DNA of 64,000 nt from Paracoccus saliphilus. GTDB lineage: Bacteria; Pseudomonadota; Alphaproteobacteria; Rhodobacterales; Rhodobacteraceae. Shown piece by piece: positions 59,505-64,000 of this stretch. The stretch is from contig NZ_CP067140.1 of the NCBI RefSeq assembly GCF_028553805.1, forward strand, positions 2,976,001 to 3,040,000, in the 5' to 3' direction. The stretch's first letter is position 1; every line of letters starts with the position of its first letter. The position numbers and the translations under genes are program-made. The notes below the pieces were generated by a model. That model was given only the letters and a program-made list of their open reading frames with translations, had not been told where the DNA came from and searched no databases.

Positions 59505-60496
59505 ATATCAAGGCAACCGCCTTCATGCTTGCCACGGCCCTCGGGGCCACATCGCTACCCATCGCCGCTCAGGAGATAACCTGGGAACTGGCAAACGAAT
59601 ATGGCAAATCCTCGATCATGGGCGTCGGTGACGAGGCCTTCATCAAGGCCGTGGACGAGCTCTCTGACGGCATGATCGAGGTCACCCCGCATTACGACGG
59701 ATCGATCGGCTACAAATCCGTCGACCAGTTCGATGCGGTCGGGGACGGGGCGATCGAGATCGCCGATACAGTGATGGGCGCCGTTGCAGGAATCGAACCG
59801 ATCTTCCTGCTGTCCTCGCTTCCTTTCATCGCCGGCTCGGACGCCGATGCGAAGCTGCTCTTCGAAGTCGCCCGCCCGACATACGAAGAGGTCTTCGCCA
59901 AACACAACCAGGTACTGCTCTGGGCGACGCCCTGGCCGCCATCGGGGATCTGGGCCAACAGCCCGATCACCTCGCAGGAAGAGCTGGCCGCTCTCAAAAT
60001 CCGTGCCTGGGACCCAAGCGGCGTGCAGACGATGAGCAACGCTGGCGCCAACGCGGTGCAGATCAGCTGGGCCGACACGGTGCCGCAGCTCGCGTCGGGT
60101 GCGATCAACGCCGTGCTGACCTCGGCCGACGGCGGTGTGAGCGTCAAGTTCTGGGAATTCCTGTCGAACTTCACCGCAGTGAACTACTCGATGGCGCTGA
60201 ACATGGTGCATATGAACAAGGACGTCTACGACAGCCTGACCGAAGAGCAGCAGCAGATCGTGATGCAAGCTGCGCAGGTCGCCAGTGACGCCGCCTGGGC
60301 CGAGTTGGGCAAGCGGATTGCCAAGAACTACGAGGAGATGCGCGCAAACGGTGTCGAGATCACCGAGAGCGTGTCGCCCGAGTTCCGCGCCTCGCTGGTC
60401 GACTCTGGTGAACAGGTCTACGCTGACTGGCTGGAAAAGACCGGCGAAACCGGCCAGTCCCTTCTTGACGAGTACCGGAGCAAGCTGGGTCAATAA
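59501..60496 (+). CDS. dctP: TRAP transporter substrate-binding protein DctP (TRAP system 2)
   Basis: A 331-residue binding protein; MNIKATAFMLATALGATSLP then IAAQ is a signal peptide cut before EITWELANEYG. LKIRAWDPSGVQTMSNAGAN contains the conserved arginine for the carboxylate. It overlaps hyuB by four bases (ATGA), tying import to the hydantoinase genes. Confidence 0.93.
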   Translation: MNIKATAFMLATALGATSLPIAAQEITWELANEYGKSSIMGVGDEAFIKAVDELSDGMIEVTPHYDGSIGYKSVDQFDAVGDGAIEIADTVMGAVAGIEPIFLLSSLPFIAGSDADAKLLFEVARPTYEEVFAKHNQVLLWATPWPPSGIWANSPITSQEELAALKIRAWDPSGVQTMSNAGANAVQISWADTVPQLASGAINAVLTSADGGVSVKFWEFLSNFTAVNYSMALNMVHMNKDVYDSLTEEQQQIVMQAAQVASDAAWAELGKRIAKNYEEMRANGVEITESVSPEFRASLVDSGEQVYADWLEKTGETGQSLLDEYRSKLGQ

Positions 60497-60503
60497 CCCG
60501 ACC

Positions 60504-60524
60504 GGGCACCTTCGGGTGCCCTTT
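60504..60524 (+). terminator. Intra-operon hairpin after dctP
   Basis: GGGCACC-TTCG-GGTGCCC (60504-60521) followed by TTT forms a 7-bp stem with a stable tetraloop 8 bases after the dctP stop. It probably attenuates transcription or protects the dctP message so that the binding protein is made in excess over the permeases. Confidence 0.72.
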
Positions 60525-60551
60525 CCACGCAAGGCGAGAGGGGGGAATCGA

Positions 60552-61067
60552 ATGGTAAGACGTGGCATGTATGCTGCCTCGGCCATCTGCTCGGGGATCG
60601 GAATATGGGTGTCGGCGGGGCTACTGATCTACATGGTCATTCACGTGAACCTCGAGATCATCCTGCGGAGCTTCTTCAACAGTTCCACCAGTTCGATGAG
60701 CGAATTCACCGGCTACGCCATGGGCGCGATGACTTATCTGTCCATCGCCCACACTCTGAAGGCGCGCAAACACGTGCGGGTCAGCCTGATCAAGGCGCTT
60801 CCGGGCAAGAGACTGGCAGTTGCGGTGGAGGTCTTTTGCTTGACGGCAACCTTCGTGGTCATCGCCTTCGTCGCCAGGAACATCTGGACGATCCTGAGCC
60901 GTGACTTCACACGCGGATCCGTCAGCCCAACGCTGATGCAGACGCCGACATGGTATATCGATGCGGCCGTCTGCACCGGCCTCGTCTTCCTTCTACTGCA
61001 ACTGTTCTCGAGCGTGCTTGAAGCCATTTACGACGGTGTTCCCGAAGACGCGGTCGAAGGAGACTGA
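60552..61067 (+). CDS. dctQ: TRAP transporter small permease DctQ (TRAP system 2)
   Basis: A 171-residue four-helix membrane protein with GYAMGAMTYLSIAHTLKARK HVRVSLI in the usual DctQ position. The start is ATG 60552 after AGAGGGGGG; the longer upstream frame overlaps dctP and is not used. It ends three bases before dctM. Confidence 0.9.
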   Translation: MVRRGMYAASAICSGIGIWVSAGLLIYMVIHVNLEIILRSFFNSSTSSMSEFTGYAMGAMTYLSIAHTLKARKHVRVSLIKALPGKRLAVAVEVFCLTATFVVIAFVARNIWTILSRDFTRGSVSPTLMQTPTWYIDAAVCTGLVFLLLQLFSSVLEAIYDGVPEDAVEGD

Positions 61068-61070
61068 CCG

Positions 61071-62384
61071 ATGGAAAGCCTCTATGTCGCGGCCGGTGTG
61101 CTCGGCCTTATCATCCTCTTCCTCGGCCTCGGCGTGTGGGTCTTCTCCGGCCTGCTGCTGGTGAGCATCACCGGGCTGGCCTTCTTCATAGATATGCCCC
61201 TGTCACGGATCGGCTCGATCCTTGGCCCGATCATGATCCGCAGTGCAACCGGATGGGAGCTGTCGGCGATCCCGATGTTCGTCTGGATGGGCGAGATCAT
61301 CCTGCGAACGGACATCTCCACCCGTCTCTTTCGCGGTCTTTCACCGCTGACCTATCACCTACCGGGCCGGCTGCTACACACCAACATTGCAGGCTCGGCG
61401 ATCTTCGCCGCTATCTGCGGATCGAGCGCCGCCACCACGGCCACCGTGGGCAAGATCACCGTGCCCGAGCTTGATCGCCGCGGCTACAGTTCCGCGCTGA
61501 CCTACGGCTCGCTTGCCGGGGCGGGGAGCCTCGGCCTGCTGATTCCACCATCGATCATCATGATCATCTACGGCGTGATCGCCGAGGTTTCGATCGCTCG
61601 GCTCTTTGCGGCAGGTATCCTGCCGGGTATCATGATCGCCGGATTCTACTCAGCCTATGTGATGGCCGTGAGCCTGCTGTTCCCCAAGGTCGCCCCCGCC
61701 GACGGAGAGCGGCCGAGTGCGGGCGACATGCTGCGCGGCATCGTCGACCTGATGCCTATCGGCCTGCTCATCACCCTCGTGCTCGGGGCCATCTACTCTG
61801 GCATCGCCACCCCGTCCGAAACCGCCGCCGTCGGCGTCGGTGTCACACTAGTCTACACCGTCGTCACTAGACAGATGAATCGCAAGGTATTCATGGAGAG
61901 CCTCTTCGCCTCCGTCCACACCAGTTGCATGATCAGCGCCATCATGATCTCGGCAGCCTTCATGTCGACAGCAATGGGCTTCATGCATGTGCCGCAAGAT
62001 ATTTCTGCCGCCATCGCGCAATTCGAACTGTCCCCCTACGCCCTGATCGCCTTACTGACGCTGCTCTACATCGTGCTGGGCATGTTCCTCGAGGGTGTGT
62101 CGATGACGGTGATGAGCCTGCCGATCACCCTGCCGCTGGTGATGACTGCCGGGTTCGACCCGATCTGGTTCGGCATCTTCCTGATCCTGATGATCGAATT
62201 GGCGCAGATCACCCCGCCGATCGGGTTCAACCTCTTCATCCTGCAGGACCTCACGCGAACCAGCATCACCCGGATCATCGTAGCCGCATCGCCATTCTTC
62301 CTGCTGATGTGCACGGGCGTGCTGGTCATCACGGTCTGGCCAGAGATCGTGCTCTGGTTGCCCGACCAGCTCTACTCGAAATAG
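61071..62384 (+). CDS. dctM: TRAP transporter large permease DctM (TRAP system 2)
   Basis: A 437-residue large TRAP permease with a dozen hydrophobic segments, including IAGSAIFAAICGSSAATTAT and LLIPPSIIMIIYGVIAEVSI. It pairs with the DctPQ just upstream. It differs from the DctM of system 1 and belongs to its own operon. Confidence 0.94.
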   Translation: MESLYVAAGVLGLIILFLGLGVWVFSGLLLVSITGLAFFIDMPLSRIGSILGPIMIRSATGWELSAIPMFVWMGEIILRTDISTRLFRGLSPLTYHLPGRLLHTNIAGSAIFAAICGSSAATTATVGKITVPELDRRGYSSALTYGSLAGAGSLGLLIPPSIIMIIYGVIAEVSIARLFAAGILPGIMIAGFYSAYVMAVSLLFPKVAPADGERPSAGDMLRGIVDLMPIGLLITLVLGAIYSGIATPSETAAVGVGVTLVYTVVTRQMNRKVFMESLFASVHTSCMISAIMISAAFMSTAMGFMHVPQDISAAIAQFELSPYALIALLTLLYIVLGMFLEGVSMTVMSLPITLPLVMTAGFDPIWFGIFLILMIELAQITPPIGFNLFILQDLTRTSITRIIVAASPFFLLMCTGVLVITVWPEIVLWLPDQLYSK

Positions 62385-62395
62385 GAATCATCGTG

Positions 62396-63142
62396 ATGTC
62401 TGAACACCGCCTGAACGGAAAGCTCTGCGTCGTGACAGGGGCCGCCGCGGGTATCGGCCGCGAGACTGTCCTCGCATTTGCCGAGGCGGGGGCAAAGGTC
62501 CATGCCGTGGACCGCGACAGCGGCGGGCTCGGCAAACTCGCGGCCGAGGTTCCGAGCATCGCGACTCATGCCTTCGACATCACCGATGCGCAGGCCGTCG
62601 CAGAGTTTCACGCCGAGCTGCCGCGGCTCGACGTTCAGTTCAACTGCGCCGGAATCGTTACGGTCGGTGGGTTGGGCGACTGCAGCAAGGAAGACTGGGA
62701 GCAGGCACTATCGGTCAACGTGACTTCAATCTTCCTGATGATGCAGGCTGCGCTGCCGCGACTCCAGTCCGGTGGGGGCGGCTCGATCATCAACATGGCG
62801 TCGGTTATCTCCTCCATCGGCGCGGCCCCGCAACGCTTTGCCTACGGTGCGACAAAGGCCGCCGTGCTGGGGATGACGAAATCCGTTGCACTCGACTATG
62901 CAAGTGTCGGCATCCGTTGCAACGCCATCTGCCCCTCGGGCGTGGAAACACCATCCATGACCGACCGGATCGAGGCCATGGAAGACCCGGACGCCGCTCG
63001 GGCGATGTTCTCATCCCGGCAGCCAGTCGGGCGGATGGGTACACCGGCGGAAATCGCCGAGCTCGCGCTCTATCTTGCCTCCGATGCCTCGGTCTACATG
63101 ACCGGCAGTCACATCGTCATCGACGGCGGGGCCAAACTATGA
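62396..63142 (+). CDS. Short-chain dehydrogenase/reductase
   Basis: A 248-residue classical SDR: VTGAAAGIGRETVLAF (cofactor, residues 13-28), NCAGIVTVGG, catalytic serine in NMASVISSIG and YGATKAAVLGMTKS with Tyr and Lys. The acidic residue after the second strand (VDRD) favours NAD(H). The start is ATG 62396, twelve bases after dctM. Overlaps the next gene by four bases, so it shares the operon with hyuAB and the TRAP system. Confidence 0.91.
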   Translation: MSEHRLNGKLCVVTGAAAGIGRETVLAFAEAGAKVHAVDRDSGGLGKLAAEVPSIATHAFDITDAQAVAEFHAELPRLDVQFNCAGIVTVGGLGDCSKEDWEQALSVNVTSIFLMMQAALPRLQSGGGGSIINMASVISSIGAAPQRFAYGATKAAVLGMTKSVALDYASVGIRCNAICPSGVETPSMTDRIEAMEDPDAARAMFSSRQPVGRMGTPAEIAELALYLASDASVYMTGSHIVIDGGAKL

Positions 63143-64000
63143 GCGCGGCAAGGGTCACCACCGGCATTGTCGGCCTGGGCCGTTGGGGCCGAAACCTTGT
63201 TACATCCGGTCAAGGCGGTCCGCTCTGTTTCACCCACGCGGCCACCCGGACACCCGCGAAAGCAACGGAATTCTGCATCGAACAGGGCCTCGATTTGCGC
63301 CCCGCGCTGGCAGACATTCTGGATGACGTCGAGGCCGTGGTCCTCGCCACGCCACACAGCCAGCACGGGGCGCAGGTGCGTGCGGCTGCCGCTGCCAGAC
63401 GTCATGTCTTCGTCGAGAAACCGCTGGCACTGAACGTAGAGGATGCCGCCAGCGCATTCGATGCTTGCACGGCAGCGGGTGTGCAACTCGCCGTCGGCTT
63501 CAACCGCCGCCACCTGCCGGGTTATCAGGCGCTTTGCGCCCGCGTGCAAGGTGGTGCCATTGGCCGCCCACTGCATGTCGAGGGCAGTTTCTGCGGCCCC
63601 TTCGGCTACGATTACAGCGACGAGATGTGGCGCGGCTCATCCGACGAGAACCCGGCGGGCGGCATGGCAGCCATGGGCATCCACATCCTTGACGCCATGA
63701 TCGCGGTGATGGGGCGGATCGCCCGCGTCTCCGTCCTGAGCCGCCGCCTCGCCGTATCGAGCCAGCTTGACGACACCACGACCGTGCATCTGGATTTCGC
63801 CTCCGGCGCAACCGGAACCCTGTCGACCCTGATGGCCTCTGCCCCGTTCTGGCGACTGCATGTCTTCGGCAGTGAGGGATGGGCACAGATGCCGGACCAG
63901 ACGCGGTTGCTCACCTCGAACCTCGCAGGCGAGTGCACCGAGCAGAGCTTCGCCCCAGTGGACACCCTGGCCGCAGAACTGGCGTCCTTCGCGGCAGCCA
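63139..64000 (+). CDS. Gfo/Idh/MocA-family oxidoreductase, C-terminus beyond the window
   Basis: The first 287 codons are present, from ATG 63139 (ATGA overlap with the SDR), with no stop before base 64,000. The N-terminal Rossmann motif TTGIVGLGRWGRNLV, ATPHSQHGAQ, and VFVEKPLALNVEDA (the EKP motif) identify the family. The C-terminal half (LPGYQALCARVQGGAIGRPL) starts the usual substrate domain. Such enzymes oxidise sugar or inositol hydroxyls, or reduce imines. Its role in this operon is unknown. Confidence 0.88.
   Translation, partial: MSAARVTTGIVGLGRWGRNLVTSGQGGPLCFTHAATRTPAKATEFCIEQGLDLRPALADILDDVEAVVLATPHSQHGAQVRAAAAARRHVFVEKPLALNVEDAASAFDACTAAGVQLAVGFNRRHLPGYQALCARVQGGAIGRPLHVEGSFCGPFGYDYSDEMWRGSSDENPAGGMAAMGIHILDAMIAVMGRIARVSVLSRRLAVSSQLDDTTTVHLDFASGATGTLSTLMASAPFWRLHVFGSEGWAQMPDQTRLLTSNLAGECTEQSFAPVDTLAAELASFAAA

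Noticed and set aside
1..64000. CRISPR arrays, tRNA genes, rRNA genes and prophage modules
   Set aside because: No regularly spaced direct repeats, tRNA-like cloverleaf or phage structural genes were noticed when reading the window. A dedicated scan was not possible, so absence is by eye only.

Overview
The window looks like a chromosomal or megaplasmid segment of a GC-rich alphaproteobacterium, most likely a Rhodobacteraceae/Paracoccus-type organism. The reasons are the strongly GC-biased third codon positions, an NAD-dependent fdsGBA-fdhD-fdsD formate dehydrogenase, several heterotetrameric sarcosine oxidase (soxBDAG) operons, TRAP transporters, a Hint_2-type protein and short palindromic repeats built on a GGGGGC-GCCCCC core. 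No tRNA, rRNA, CRISPR array, phage block or replication origin was seen. No species can be named from the sequence alone.

Layout. (1) 1-5,788, minus strand: formate dehydrogenase operon fdsG-fdsB-fdsA-fdhD-fdsD (fdsD runs off the left edge). An inverted repeat lies upstream, with the C-terminal remnant of a DUF849/BKACE gene beside it. (2) 6,364-12,641: sarcosine oxidase copy 1 (soxB-D-A-G, minus) divergent from a GlxA/GbdR-type AraC regulator. (3) 13,080-18,884: an accessory patch with an SDR/TetR divergent pair around a 19-bp inverted repeat, an intact IS110-family element, a YtoQ-like gene, a Hint-domain protein and a frameshifted remnant of a different IS110 transposase. (4) 18,893-28,898: a GntR regulator (plus) converging on a minus-strand cluster of M24 hydrolase, BCCT transporter, soxBDAG copy 2 and M20 amidohydrolase, with a 14-bp GntR-type palindrome upstream. 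(5) 29,263-39,360, minus: a thu-like sugar operon of LacI regulator, binding protein, two permeases, a GH63-type glycoside hydrolase, ABC ATPase, zinc-type dehydrogenase, TIM-barrel isomerase and ThuA, behind a 16-bp LacI-type operator. (6) 39,849-49,325, minus: proline-racemase-family enzyme, TRAP transporter, DapA-family enzyme, aldehyde dehydrogenase, FAD oxidoreductase and LysR, a set resembling hydroxyproline (betaine) catabolism. (7) 49,479-54,428, minus: soxBDAG copy 3, divergent from a LysR gene. (8) 54,551-64,000, plus: LysR, hydantoinase/oxoprolinase HyuA-HyuB, a second TRAP transporter, an SDR and a Gfo/Idh/MocA oxidoreductase cut by the right edge.

How the parts fit. The recurring theme is uptake and breakdown of N-methylated or otherwise osmolyte-like compounds. 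Sarcosine-oxidase-type enzymes oxidise N-methyl groups to 5,10-methylene-THF or formaldehyde; after further oxidation to formate, the NAD-linked formate dehydrogenase yields CO2 and NADH. The three sox copies sit in different settings: copy 1 alone with a GbdR-like regulator (classical glycine betaine/sarcosine route), copy 2 with a betaine-type carrier and two amidohydrolase-like enzymes, and copy 3 between hydroxyproline-type genes and a hydantoinase pair. Only copy 1 keeps the cysteine-rich zinc site in its delta subunit, so copies 2 and 3 may be recruited to other N-methyl substrates. The most interesting candidates for undescribed biology are the M24-BCCT-soxBDAG2-M20 cluster and the sox3-centred cluster. 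Both assignments are inferred from family knowledge and neighbourhood.
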